Origin: Mycolicibacterium sp. BiH015
GTDB taxonomy: Bacteria > Actinomycetota > Actinomycetes > Mycobacteriales > Mycobacteriaceae
Assembly: GCF_027706845.1 (NCBI RefSeq)
Contig: NZ_JAQGCZ010000002.1
Location: 620,001-684,000 of the forward strand
Direction: 5' to 3'
DNA: 64,000 nucleotides
Both the position numbers and the translations under genes were made by a program. The notes below the pieces were generated by a model that had not been told where the DNA came from, ran no database searches, and saw only the letters and a program-made list of their open reading frames with translations. Shown here one piece after another: positions 26,205-35,189 of this stretch; position 1 is the stretch's first letter, and every line of letters begins with the position of its first letter.

Positions 26205-26507
26205 TCACCACGTGCCGAAATCCGTTCTGGACGAGGCGCGTTGTGCTTTACGCCGCTCCGCGCGGACACCCCAGATGAGGAGCACGGTGAGGCCGACAGC
26301 CAGCACGCCGAAGACGATGGTCAAAACCATGTTGGTTGTCTCGCCGCTGGTGCACAGACCCCCTCGGCTGCCGCTACCGCAGGCGTACGCTCGGTCGACA
26401 TCGTCCTCGCCAACCCACTTGTACCCCATGATGACCGCGGCGACTGTGAACGCGATGATGCCCAGAACCGCGATCGATGCGTTGAGCCATAATCCCGCCT
26501 TCGACAT
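26205..26507 (-). CDS. Small membrane protein, two helices
   Basis: 100 residues with helices at about 10-28 and 60-80 separated by a polar loop with a Cys pair (ACGSGSRGGLC) likely outside the membrane, and a basic cytoplasmic tail (VRAERRKAQR). Typical of actinobacterial small membrane proteins; function unknown. Confidence 0.65.
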   Translation of the reverse strand: MSKAGLWLNASIAVLGIIAFTVAAVIMGYKWVGEDDVDRAYACGSGSRGGLCTSGETTNMVLTIVFGVLAVGLTVLLIWGVRAERRKAQRASSRTDFGTW

Positions 26508-26658
26508 GGCCGTATCTTGCCTGGCGGGCGGTGAATGATCAATTCTTGAAGGCCTTCAGAGCGCAGAAGGCTGAGCCGGTGTGCGGTGACATCGACTTGA
26601 TGTCCACAGCAGCTTTCTCGGCGTTCCGATCGTTTGAAAAAGACGGCCTGGCAGTGGT

Positions 26659-27216
26659 TTAGTCGGATCGCTGGGAGCGGACCGGTGTCGATCGGGGCGT
26701 GATCTCATCCTCAGGGCGGGTGAGGAATTGGTCCATTCCATGGTGCAGGCGATCGATCAAGTCGCCTACCTGCTCAAGAAACTCAGTGTCGTAGTCCGCC
26801 ATGACGGCATCGAGCAGCTGACCGAGCGGGCCGAAAAAGCGGGGCGCCTCGTTCTTGATGGCGGGGTCGCTGCGCAGCGTGACAACACGTCGATCTTGGC
26901 TTTCGCGGCTGCGGACGATGAGCCCAGCCGTCTCGAGCCGGTTCAGCAGTGACGTCGTTGCCCCCGAGGTCATCGCCAGACGCTTGGCCAGTAACGCCGG
27001 GGTCAGGGGTGCGCCCCGGTCTTGGGCATACAGGATTTCGGCATAGGCGGCAGCGTCAACAGTGTGCACGCCAAGCCATGCCGCAAGGTGGCGGTTGAGG
27101 TAGGTGTAGTCGGCGGAGTACCTACGAAGCGATTCCAGTAGTCGGATGTGCTGCTGATGCCGTAAAGCGCCGGTGGAGTCGCCGCGACCTTGCGTCGAAG
27201 GAGCGCCGAGATGCAC
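26659..27216 (-). CDS. MarR family transcriptional regulator
   Basis: 185-residue MarR protein: helix-turn-helix LAKRLAMTSGATTSLLNRLETAGLIVR followed by the wing SRESQDRRVVTLR (about residues 76-114). The first 22 residues are a variable extension. It lies downstream of the metallo-hydrolase gene on the same strand. A 20-base motif 57 bases before its start recurs in the promoter region between the metallo-hydrolase and FAD monooxygenase genes, pointing to a small regulon. Confidence 0.85.
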   Translation of the reverse strand: MHLGAPSTQGRGDSTGALRHQQHIRLLESLRRYSADYTYLNRHLAAWLGVHTVDAAAYAEILYAQDRGAPLTPALLAKRLAMTSGATTSLLNRLETAGLIVRSRESQDRRVVTLRSDPAIKNEAPRFFGPLGQLLDAVMADYDTEFLEQVGDLIDRLHHGMDQFLTRPEDEITPRSTPVRSQRSD

Positions 27217-27273
27217 GTTCTTGCCTCTCTTGCCGGACGGCCAAGGGCCGTGGGTCGACAGAACGGTATCACC

Positions 27274-27293
27274 CAGGTACCTTCACGATGAAG
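27274..27293. promoter_or_regulatory. Candidate MarR site 1 (CAGGTACCTTCACGATGAAG)
   Basis: Contains the inverted repeat CTTCA-CGA-TGAAG. It is 57 bases upstream of the MarR start and matches the element at 28203-28222 at 16 of 20 positions. Confidence 0.55.
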
Positions 27294-27418
27294 AAACTCC
27301 ACAGTGGCACTTATTGTGAACTGGCGTGCGCCACCGCCTGCGGCCGCGTACTCGAAGCGTTGTCATTGTTGGTTCGGCCCGACGCCATCAAGGTGGAGAC
27401 TGCGACGCCGCATGGCAG

Positions 27419-28138
27419 CTACGCGACCCCAGGATGGACCGGGGTGCCGTGCCCGACAGCTATGGTCGCGGCGCCCAGGGTGCGGATCCGGTCGAATTGT
27501 GCTGCGGCGCGGCCGTTGTCGACATTGAACGGGCCGGGGCGCAGTCCGCCGTCCGGATCGTTGATCACCACGTCACCGGTAAGGACCGCGTCGATACCGA
27601 TCAGATGGATGGCGATACTTCCGGCGGTGTGGCCCGGCGTATCGAGCACGATGGCGCATCCGTCGGCATCGATTGAAGCGTCGTTCCCGAACGCCCGCAC
27701 GTGAGGGCAACGGGGTGCATGCATCGCATCGGGTTTGGCTGCAACGAGCCCGTCGAAAACCGCCCTCTCCTCAGCGCTCAGATCGGGGTACTGCGGCTCG
27801 GCGTTGCCTCTCAGAACGTCGGCGTCGGCTCGTCCCGCCCACATGGTCGCTCCTGTTACAGCGGCCAATTCGACTGCGGCGCCGCTGTGGTCGCGATGCC
27901 AGTGACTGATGACGATGGAGCTCGTGTGATCTATCCGCATGCCGGCAGCCGCGGCGGCGTGGAGAACGATCTGGGTATCACCGGGCATCCCGGGATCGAA
28001 GACGTGAACTCGGCCATCGGGATCTCGCCACAGGTAGGCGTTGCTGACAGATGTCGGCACCCACCACAGATCGTGGGCAATCTTCCGGGTCGGGGTGGCG
28101 GCGGACTCGGCCGAGGGTGATGGATCTGTAGGACACAT
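27419..28138 (-). CDS. Metallo-beta-lactamase-fold hydrolase
   Basis: 239 residues. The two-metal site is clear: HWHRDH (79-84), a later His in CPHVRAFG region, D in DGCAIVLDTPGHTAG, and the C-terminal VGHGTPV. The first strand carries SNAYLW and FDPGMPGD. This pattern fits glyoxalase II/quorum-lactonase-like soluble hydrolases; substrate unknown. The start is ATG 28138, before MCPTDPSPS; a longer frame exists upstream. Divergent from the FAD monooxygenase operon. Confidence 0.85.
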   Translation of the reverse strand: MCPTDPSPSAESAATPTRKIAHDLWWVPTSVSNAYLWRDPDGRVHVFDPGMPGDTQIVLHAAAAAGMRIDHTSSIVISHWHRDHSGAAVELAAVTGATMWAGRADADVLRGNAEPQYPDLSAEERAVFDGLVAAKPDAMHAPRCPHVRAFGNDASIDADGCAIVLDTPGHTAGSIAIHLIGIDAVLTGDVVINDPDGGLRPGPFNVDNGRAAAQFDRIRTLGAATIAVGHGTPVHPGVA

Positions 28139-28202
28139 CGTGTTTCGTCTTTCGTCGCCCTTTGTCCTCGTTTGCCCCGGACCTCGACACAATCTTAACC
28201 AT

Positions 28203-28222
28203 CAGGTAGCTTCATCATAAAG
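28203..28222. promoter_or_regulatory. Candidate MarR site 2 (CAGGTAGCTTCATCATAAAG)
   Basis: Near-copy of 27274-27293 with the half-sites CTTCA-TCA-TAAAG (one mismatch). It is 64 bases upstream of the metallo-hydrolase start and about 180 bases before the FAD monooxygenase, in their divergent region. Confidence 0.55.
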
Positions 28223-28403
28223 TGTTTACACAGAGGAGCTTCTTGGCTCTGCTCCGTAGCGTCTGTCAGCGTGGTACCGCCTACGACTGCGCGGCATGGT
28301 CATCGGCTCTGCTGCCTCGATGTCGCCAAAAACATGTCATAGCTTGATGTTTCGAATATCGACCCCGGCCTCGGCCGAACCAGGCCCCGATCACCGAGGA
28401 AGA

Positions 28404-29603
28404 ATGAACGCAAAACTCAACATCCTCGTCTCCGGTACCAGCATTGCCGGTCCAGCGGCCGCCTATTGGCTGCACCGCATCGGCCACACGGTCACCCTCA
28501 TCGAACGCAGCGACCAGCTACGCCGGGCCGGTCAGAACATCGACGTGCGCGGCACCGGCCGTGAAGTTTTGCGTCTGATGGGCCTCGACCGAGAACTGTT
28601 GGGGCGCAATACCGGTGAAGTGGGCACGCGCTTCGTCGACGATGACGACCGGACCCTGTGGGAGATCCCCGCCGGCACGTCCGACAGCGACGGCCCTACC
28701 GGCCAAGCCGAGATACTGCGCGGGGAACTGTCGGACATCCTCGTCAGTGCCCTCCCCGACGACGTCTCTCTACGCTTCGGCCAGCGCATCACCGGCTTTG
28801 CGCAAGACCGCACCGGCGTCGACATCACCATCAACGACGACGTAGAGAAGCGCTACGACCTGGTCGTCGTCGCCGAGGGCACCCGCTCGTCGACACGCCG
28901 GATGGTCTTCGGTGACGTCCCCACCAGACCGTTGGGTCTTTACACCGCTTTCGGGACGATTCCCCGTGGCGAGGACGACAATCGATACTGGAACTGGTAC
29001 AACGCCATTCGCGGTCGGTCCGTCACCGTGCGGCCGGACAACATGGGCACCACTCGTGTCGCGCTGTCATTCCTGTCGCCGTCCAAGGGTTACGAGGGCC
29101 TGTCGATAAACGAGCAGAAGAAGCTGCTGATCGACATGTACTCCGACGTCGGGTGGAAAGTTCCGCGAATCCTGGACGGCATCGCAAACACCGACGAGCT
29201 CTACGTCGACAATCTCGCTCAGGTGTTCGCGCCCACGTACGGCAAGGGCAGAGTCGTGCTGCTCGGCGACGCCGCCTGGTGTGCCACGCCGCTCAGCGGC
29301 CTCGGCGCCACACTGGCCCTGACGGGTGCCTACGTGCTCGCCGGCGAGCTGGCCTGGAACAGCACCATCGACGCTGCACTACACCACTACCAAGCGCAGA
29401 TGAAGGTGTTCGTGGACAAAGCCCAGAAGCTGCCGCCCGGCGGACCCCGGCTGGCGCACCCGATGACCCCGTGGGGGCTGGCGGCGTTTCGGACCGTACT
29501 GCGCATCGCCGGGTCGCGACCGGTTCAAGCGGTGGGCGCCAAACTTCCCTCTCGCCCGTCCAAAGCCGACGAACTGCCCCACTATCCCGAATTGCGAGCC
29601 TGA
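28404..29603 (+). CDS. FAD-dependent monooxygenase (class A, TetX/PHBH-like)
   Basis: 399-residue flavoprotein hydroxylase. FAD-binding ILVSGTSIAGPAAAYWLHRIGHTVTLIER (residues 6-34), the R in the DVRGTG loop, LVVVAEGTRSSTR in place of the DG motif, and GRVVLLGDAAWCATPLSGLGATLAL for ribityl binding are all present. Related proteins hydroxylate aromatics or tetracyclines. GAGGA just upstream supports ATG 28404. The dienelactone hydrolase starts two bases after its stop, so the pair probably acts in one aromatic degradation route. Confidence 0.87.
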   Translation: MNAKLNILVSGTSIAGPAAAYWLHRIGHTVTLIERSDQLRRAGQNIDVRGTGREVLRLMGLDRELLGRNTGEVGTRFVDDDDRTLWEIPAGTSDSDGPTGQAEILRGELSDILVSALPDDVSLRFGQRITGFAQDRTGVDITINDDVEKRYDLVVVAEGTRSSTRRMVFGDVPTRPLGLYTAFGTIPRGEDDNRYWNWYNAIRGRSVTVRPDNMGTTRVALSFLSPSKGYEGLSINEQKKLLIDMYSDVGWKVPRILDGIANTDELYVDNLAQVFAPTYGKGRVVLLGDAAWCATPLSGLGATLALTGAYVLAGELAWNSTIDAALHHYQAQMKVFVDKAQKLPPGGPRLAHPMTPWGLAAFRTVLRIAGSRPVQAVGAKLPSRPSKADELPHYPELRA

Positions 29604-29604
29604 C

Positions 29605-30330
29605 ATGCCGGACGTGATCATCTCCGACGGCGCCCGCCCGCTGAGGGGGTACTCGAAGTATCCGCGCGGCGACGGCCCCTGGCCCGGTGTCATCGTCATC
29701 CACGACGTCGGCGGACTGAGTGCAGACATCCGCCGTGCGGTGGACCGTCTGGCCGCCGCTGGATTCGTCGCACTTGCCCCGAACCTCTACCGGCCCGGTG
29801 CGCGGGTGAGGTGCGTCGTGTCGATGTCGCGGGCGATGAAAACCGGTGAAGGCCCGCCCATCGACGATCTGGTGACGGCGCGACACCACCTCGCCACGGA
29901 CCCACGCTGCACCGGCAAGATCGGTTCGGTCGGCTTCTGTCTCGGAGGTGGTTTCTGCCTCCTCCTTGCCCCCAGCGGGTACTTCGACGCAGCCGCACCG
30001 AATTACGGGAACTGGCCGCCCAACTCCGACCAACTCGCCACCAGCTGCCCTGTCGTCGCAAGTTACGGAGGGCTCGACAAGGCGCTCAAGGGCGACGCCG
30101 AGCGGCTCACCGCAGAGCTGGACAAGGGCGGGGTGCCCCACGACGTGAAGGAATACCCCAACGTGGGTCATTCCTTCATGAACGACTGGCGTGAAGCGCC
30201 CTTGCGGCTGCGTGTCTTCGAATGGACGGAGACCTTCAAGTACGCCGAAGCCGAAGCCGAAGACGCGTGGGACCGGATCGTTGCGTTCTTCACCCACCAC
30301 CTCACCGAAAATTCGGCACTCCGCGAATGA
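29605..30330 (+). CDS. Dienelactone hydrolase family protein
   Basis: 241 residues. The catalytic Cys nucleophile is in VGFCLGGGFC (about residues 110-119), and the acid and His fit SYGGLDKAL and VGHSFMND. The N-terminal GVIVIHDVGGLS is the oxyanion strand. Dienelactone hydrolases open lactones produced in chlorocatechol/aromatic cleavage. It follows the FAD monooxygenase with a one-base gap and is convergent with the TetR gene. Confidence 0.88.
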   Translation: MPDVIISDGARPLRGYSKYPRGDGPWPGVIVIHDVGGLSADIRRAVDRLAAAGFVALAPNLYRPGARVRCVVSMSRAMKTGEGPPIDDLVTARHHLATDPRCTGKIGSVGFCLGGGFCLLLAPSGYFDAAAPNYGNWPPNSDQLATSCPVVASYGGLDKALKGDAERLTAELDKGGVPHDVKEYPNVGHSFMNDWREAPLRLRVFEWTETFKYAEAEAEDAWDRIVAFFTHHLTENSALRE

Positions 30331-30348
30331 CCACTCGGCTGGTGGTCT

Positions 30349-31026
30349 TTACCGTGCCGTTGCCAAGGCGATGATGCCCCCTTCGGCGAAACGCGTCAGT
30401 GCGTCGTGTCGTTCGTCGATGTCATGCGTGTGCATGCGGCCCTGGGTCAGGCTGTCCAAACGCATGTTGTTCGAGTAGGTGTGCAGGGTCGCGGCGACCA
30501 GATGCAGGTAGGCGTCATGGATGGCCGCCTCATCGGCTGCGGGGAACAAAGCGCGCAGGGCCGCGATGAAATCGGTGGCAATGGCGTTGAATTCATCGGC
30601 GATGAACCGCCGGATGGGATTGCCGGAGTTGGAGAGCTGCGCAATGAAACGAAAGTAATTGTCCCAGCCAGGATCGCCGGCCCGCTGGCGCATCGGTTCG
30701 GTGAACGCGTCGACGAGTGCACGCAGCCGCCGTGCGCGGCTCCCGCGGGCGGGCAGTGCTGCCAGGCGGGCTCGGCGGTCGTCGTTGAGTGGCTGAATTC
30801 GGCGCAGCAGGACGGCACGGAACAGGCTTTCCTTGCCGCCGAACTGGTCGCTGACCGACGCAAGGCGGGTATTGGCATGGTCGGTGATGTCGCGGACGCT
30901 GACGCCGAAGTAGCCGCGCTCGGCAAAGAGTTCCTCGGCGCTGTCGAGCAGTCGGTTCCTGAGACGCTCGCGATTGGCGTCGCGCGAGATTCGCAAAGGC
31001 TGGCCGGCGGATGCGGAATCGGTCAT
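30349..31026 (-). CDS. TetR family transcriptional regulator
   Basis: 225 residues: N-terminal HTH (RLLDSAEELFAERGYFGVSVRDITDHANTRLASVSDQFGGKESLFRAVLLRRI, about 21-75) and an all-helical ligand domain with a TetR_C_36-like region. Divergent from the alpha/beta hydrolase at 31260, across a 233-base region with two matching palindromes; self-regulation and control of the hydrolase/GMC genes are likely. Confidence 0.88.
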   Translation of the reverse strand: MTDSASAGQPLRISRDANRERLRNRLLDSAEELFAERGYFGVSVRDITDHANTRLASVSDQFGGKESLFRAVLLRRIQPLNDDRRARLAALPARGSRARRLRALVDAFTEPMRQRAGDPGWDNYFRFIAQLSNSGNPIRRFIADEFNAIATDFIAALRALFPAADEAAIHDAYLHLVAATLHTYSNNMRLDSLTQGRMHTHDIDERHDALTRFAEGGIIALATAR

Positions 31027-31106
31027 GTGTCGCTAACCGCCTGTTCAATGCTGTCGATGCTCAAACCGTGGCGCGTTCACTTCCCCTGGCACCGATCCTT
31101 ACGCCG

Positions 31107-31124
31107 GCGGAACGCTCGTTCCGC
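31107..31124. promoter_or_regulatory. TetR operator 1 (GCGGAAC-GCTC-GTTCCGC)
   Basis: Perfect 7+7 inverted repeat with a four-base spacer, 80 bases upstream of the TetR start codon. Shares CGGAAC-N4-GTTCCG with the second site 41 bp away (centre to centre). Confidence 0.7.
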
Positions 31125-31148
31125 ACCATGATAAAGCGATGCTAATGT

Positions 31149-31164
31149 CGGAACAATCGTTCCG
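31149..31164. promoter_or_regulatory. TetR operator 2 (CGGAAC-AATC-GTTCCG)
   Basis: Perfect 6+6 inverted repeat with a four-base spacer, 95 bases before the alpha/beta hydrolase start. Same half-sites as operator 1. Confidence 0.7.
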
Positions 31165-31259
31165 CATCGGCGGAGTCATCGTCGATGACGTCGGCGCGGG
31201 CGTCGGTGAGCGCGGCGCACAAGTGCACATCATCAAACGCACGCTGAAAGGAGGCACCG

Positions 31260-32609
31260 ATGCGTAAGGCCGGTCTGCCGCAGAAGCTGTTCGTGTCGGC
31301 GTGCGCAGCTACCCGGATGACAAACTTTGCGGCCCGCTTCACCGGGGCGGCCCCGTTCCTGCCCGCCCTGTTCGCGCTTCGCTACGCCAACATGGGAGGG
31401 CTCGACCGGACCATGTTCGCCGAACAGATCCGGGGTGCCCGTTCGTTCCGGGATGACCGCTGGTGCGCGTACTGGAATCGCATCGCCGACGACTACGTGA
31501 AGCGAACCGCACACATGCTGCGCAGCCTCGCCGGCGATGACTCGGTGGAAGCGCTCGATCTCACCGACCCGAACACCGTCGAGCTTGTCGACGGACTCAC
31601 CGAATGGATCACCCCCGCCGCGGTTCTGTTAGCCGATCACGGACCGCAACCCGACGCCTGCGCGATCGACGAGTTGGTCCATGCGTATGCGGAGAGTCAG
31701 GGGCGGGAGCGAATCAGATTGGCGTTCAATGCCCTTGATGCCTGGGTGAAGGCGATCACCTACTACCAGGTGAGCGCTTTCCCTGGCCACGACCCCTCGC
31801 GTGTGCAGGCCTATTGGCGCTCGCGGCAGCTGTTCGACACTTTGGTCGGCGTGTTGACGCCCATGCTGGGTCTTACCGTCGAGCACGTCGACCTCGCCCT
31901 GACCGGCGGCGACGTTGTCCGCGGCTACCTCGTCGTGCCGCCTGGATCGGGGCCGCATCCAGTGGTGTTGACCACCAACGGGCTTGAGGGAACCGTGCAG
32001 GAACTCGCCATTCCGCAGCTGCGCTACCGTGATTCGGGCATAGCGATGTTTTTGATGGAGATGCCGGGCAGCTACGCCTACACCGATCCGATGCGACCCG
32101 AATCAGAGGCGATTTACCACCGGGTGATCGAGCACCTCGCGGCCGACTCGCGTCTCGACCCGCAACGGATAGCGATGGTCGGGGTCAGCTTCGGCGGGTA
32201 CTGGACTGCGCGGCTGGCCGCCACCAGCGACCGGTTGGTGTGCGCGATCGCGTGCGGAGCACCGACGCATCGGTCCTTCCGCGGCGGCGCGCTCGGCACG
32301 CCGCAGGTCATCCTGCACGCGCTGGCCCAGACCGTCGGGGCGGCTCATCCACTCGACCTGATGGGCAAGCTCAGGGCGTTGTCCATTCAAGATCTCTACC
32401 CGGACATCACCATTCCGCTGCTGATCATCAACGGCGATGAAGACACGCTGATGAACACCCAGGACAGCATTGATCTCGCCCAGGCCGCCGCCGATGCGAC
32501 TCTGTTGTTGTACCCGGGTGACGATCACTGCGCGATGGGCCACTATCGGCAGTGGCTGGATCATTCTCAGCGCTGGCTTGTCGAGCACCTTGCGGCGACA
32601 GGGACCTGA
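31260..32609 (+). CDS. Alpha/beta hydrolase with long N-terminal helical domain (FrsA/DUF1100-like)
   Basis: 449 residues. The first about 210 residues are helical, and the C-terminal half is an alpha/beta hydrolase: VVLTTNGLEGTVQELA oxyanion strand, nucleophile Ser in VGVSFGGYWTARLA (about residue 307), acid in LIINGDEDTLMN and His in PGDDHCAMGH. This domain plan matches FrsA-like esterases and related 2,6-dihydroxypseudooxynicotine-type C-C hydrolases. AAAGGAGG six bases before the ATG is a strong ribosome site. First gene of a unit with the GMC oxidoreductase. Confidence 0.83.
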   Translation: MRKAGLPQKLFVSACAATRMTNFAARFTGAAPFLPALFALRYANMGGLDRTMFAEQIRGARSFRDDRWCAYWNRIADDYVKRTAHMLRSLAGDDSVEALDLTDPNTVELVDGLTEWITPAAVLLADHGPQPDACAIDELVHAYAESQGRERIRLAFNALDAWVKAITYYQVSAFPGHDPSRVQAYWRSRQLFDTLVGVLTPMLGLTVEHVDLALTGGDVVRGYLVVPPGSGPHPVVLTTNGLEGTVQELAIPQLRYRDSGIAMFLMEMPGSYAYTDPMRPESEAIYHRVIEHLAADSRLDPQRIAMVGVSFGGYWTARLAATSDRLVCAIACGAPTHRSFRGGALGTPQVILHALAQTVGAAHPLDLMGKLRALSIQDLYPDITIPLLIINGDEDTLMNTQDSIDLAQAAADATLLLYPGDDHCAMGHYRQWLDHSQRWLVEHLAATGT

Positions 32610-32715
32610 TCCGGGGCGTGCCGAGAATCACGGCGGGGAAACCGGCGGGCCGGTGGCACAGGCGTGGGTCCCCGTCGCGCACACTGGGACACGCATCCGA
32701 GGCAATGGAGGAACG

Positions 32716-34410
32716 GTGCCGGACATGACCCCTGCGGCCGAATTCGATTTCATCGTCGTGGGGGCAGGAAGTGCGGGCTGCCTACTGGCCAACCGGCTCA
32801 GCCGCAATCCCGAACACCGTGTCCTGTTGATCGAGGCAGGCGGCAAGGACGACTGGTTCTGGATCAAGGTGCCAGTGGGCTACCTGTACACGATCGCCAA
32901 CCCCCGCACCGACTGGTGCTTCACGACCGAACCGGACCCAGGTCTGGCCGGGCGCAGCGTTCATTACGCGCGTGGCCGTGTGATCGGCGGCTGCTCGTCG
33001 ATCAATGCCATGATCCACATGCGCGGACAGGCCTCAGACTACGAACTCTGGGCACAGGCCACCGGTGATCAGCGATGGCTCTGGAGTGGTTCGGACGGTC
33101 CCGGCGAGACGCTGTCGATTTACAAGCAGCTGGAGGATTACTTCGGCGGAGCCGACGAATGGCACGGCGCCGGCGGCGAGATCCCGGTCCAGCCGCCACG
33201 GGTGCGCTGGAGAATCCTGGATGCCTGGCAGGCCGCGGCGGCCGAGATGGGCATCTCCCCGATCGACGAGTTCAACCGGGGAGACAACGCGGGCAGCGCG
33301 TACTTCCACGTCAACCAGCGGCGCGGCCGTCGCTGGTCGATGGCCGACGCGTTCCTGCACCCTGTCGCCCACCGGCCCAATCTCACCGTCTGGGCCCAGA
33401 CGCATGCGGTGAAGCTGCTGATGGACGACCAGGTACACGGCGTTCGACGTTGCGGCGCCTGGACGTCGGCCCAGCACCGCGCCACCGGGGTGCGGCTGCT
33501 CAAAGACGGCCGGACGATCGACGTCCGGGCTCACCGGGAGGTGATCCTCAGCGCCGGGGCGATCGGGTCGCCGCATCTCATGCAGGCCTCGGGTCTCGGT
33601 CCCGCCGCGCTCCTGACCCGGCATCAGGTGCCGGTGGTCGTGGATCTGCCGGGCGTGGGCGAGAATCTCCAGGACCATTTGCAGCTGCGGACGGTCTATC
33701 GGATTCAGGGCGCACGGACCGTCAACACGCTGTACCGCAACTGGATCACGCGTGCCGGCATGGGAATCCAGTACCTGCTGATGAGGTCGGGCCCGATGAC
33801 CATGCCGCCCTCCACCCTGGGTGCTTTTGCCAAGAGCGACCCCGCATCGGCCAGCGCCGACCTGGAATGGCACGTGCAGCCGCTGTCTCTGAAGAAGTTC
33901 GGTGAGCCTCTGCACCGATTCGGAGCGATAACCCCCTCGGTGTGCAACCTGCGGCCAACATCGCGCGGACATGTGCGCATGGCCAGTGCCGACCCGTTGG
34001 TCTATCCGAAAATCGACTGCAAGTACCTGTCGACCGATAGTGATCGCGAGATCGCGGTCCGTGGTTTGCGGATGACACGGAAAATCATGTCGGCGCCTGC
34101 CCTGTCCCGCTACCGCCCCGAGGAAGTGTTACCCGGCCCCGCAGTGGTGAGCGACGACGACCTGCAAGCGGCAGCACGTGAGCTCGGCACGACCATCTTC
34201 CACCCGGTCGGCACCTGCGCGATGGGAGCCTTCGACGCACGAGGCGTACCGCGTTCTCACGCAACAGTTCTCGACACCGACTGTCGCGTGTACAAGGTCG
34301 CCGGCCTCCGAGTGGTGGATGCGTCCGCCATGCCGACCATCACCTCCGGCAACACCAACGCACCTGTGATGCTCATCGCCGAGCGTGCGGCGCGGGCTAT
34401 CCTGGGCTGA
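32716..34410 (+). CDS. GMC-family FAD oxidoreductase (choline dehydrogenase-like)
   Basis: 564 residues. N-terminal FAD fold FDFIVVGAGSAGCLLANRLS (about 11-30); PROSITE-type GMC signature in HYARGRVIGGCSSINAMIHMRG; second signature in LSAGAIGSPHLMQASG; catalytic His in FHPVGTCAMG and Asn/His in ITSGNTNAPVMLIAERAA. It oxidises alcohols, with the substrate unknown. GTG 32716 has GGAGG four bases upstream and is preferred to ATG 32725, whose spacing is too long. Likely co-transcribed with the hydrolase, about 100 bases away. Confidence 0.88.
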   Translation: MPDMTPAAEFDFIVVGAGSAGCLLANRLSRNPEHRVLLIEAGGKDDWFWIKVPVGYLYTIANPRTDWCFTTEPDPGLAGRSVHYARGRVIGGCSSINAMIHMRGQASDYELWAQATGDQRWLWSGSDGPGETLSIYKQLEDYFGGADEWHGAGGEIPVQPPRVRWRILDAWQAAAAEMGISPIDEFNRGDNAGSAYFHVNQRRGRRWSMADAFLHPVAHRPNLTVWAQTHAVKLLMDDQVHGVRRCGAWTSAQHRATGVRLLKDGRTIDVRAHREVILSAGAIGSPHLMQASGLGPAALLTRHQVPVVVDLPGVGENLQDHLQLRTVYRIQGARTVNTLYRNWITRAGMGIQYLLMRSGPMTMPPSTLGAFAKSDPASASADLEWHVQPLSLKKFGEPLHRFGAITPSVCNLRPTSRGHVRMASADPLVYPKIDCKYLSTDSDREIAVRGLRMTRKIMSAPALSRYRPEEVLPGPAVVSDDDLQAAARELGTTIFHPVGTCAMGAFDARGVPRSHATVLDTDCRVYKVAGLRVVDASAMPTITSGNTNAPVMLIAERAARAILG

Positions 34411-34421
34411 ATCACTCGGCG

Positions 34422-35126
34422 CTACAACGGTTTTCGTGTCCGTTCGGCGGTCCATATCACGCTTCCCCGCCCTCGCATGACGTCCATACCCGAGTCGCGA
34501 CACGCCGCGCGAAAGAACTCGGCCATCGCGTTGTCGGCGACTCGTTGCCTCTCCGCCGGCAAACGCCACATCGACGAGAGAATGACGGTCGCCCGGCGTC
34601 GGGACACGTTCGGGCACAACACGCCGACGGCTCTGGCGAGCACAGTCGGACGCCGACGGCGGTGCAGCACCACCATGGAAGCCGGCCTGGCGCGCCACTG
34701 GACAGACGACCTGTACGCCGCCACCCAATCGAAGTCCGTGAGTTCAACCGTGGCGCCCCAGAGGCCGCCCCGAATCGACAGTCGGTCCGGTTCGCCCACT
34801 TCCACTCTGCGGGCCGCGCCCCGCCCATAGGCCACCATCGCCGCCGCCAGCGCAAGCCCCGCAATGGCGATGCCGTCGATGCGGTGGACTACGGCGCCGA
34901 AGGTGGAGAACGCCGTCACGACGACAGCAACCGCGGACCACAGGGAGCGCCTGGTCAGCACCATCCCCGGTTGCCTCGGCACATCTCCCACCAGCCAACC
35001 CGAGCGAATCGGATTGCGGCGCAGCGCCGCTCCTTGGGCAATCGCCTCAGCGCGTTCGTCGTCGTCGAGACCGCGGTACCGCTCCTGGGCTCTATCGTCG
35101 TACGGAATTTCCTCACCACGTGACAT
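34422..35126 (-). CDS. Two-helix membrane protein with PH-like cytoplasmic domain
   Basis: 234 residues. A charged N-terminus is followed by two helices (about 61-82 and 85-103) and a beta-rich domain (RVEVGEPDRLSIRGGLWGATVELTDFDWVAAYRSS), in the style of mycobacterial PH-domain membrane proteins. Function unknown. Convergent with the GMC gene. Confidence 0.6.
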   Translation of the reverse strand: MSRGEEIPYDDRAQERYRGLDDDERAEAIAQGAALRRNPIRSGWLVGDVPRQPGMVLTRRSLWSAVAVVVTAFSTFGAVVHRIDGIAIAGLALAAAMVAYGRGAARRVEVGEPDRLSIRGGLWGATVELTDFDWVAAYRSSVQWRARPASMVVLHRRRRPTVLARAVGVLCPNVSRRRATVILSSMWRLPAERQRVADNAMAEFFRAACRDSGMDVMRGRGSVIWTAERTRKPL

Positions 35127-35189
35127 CCATGGCCCCCTGGTTCCTGACCCGGGCGGATCACCCGCCGACGGAGGCAGACTACCGCTGCG

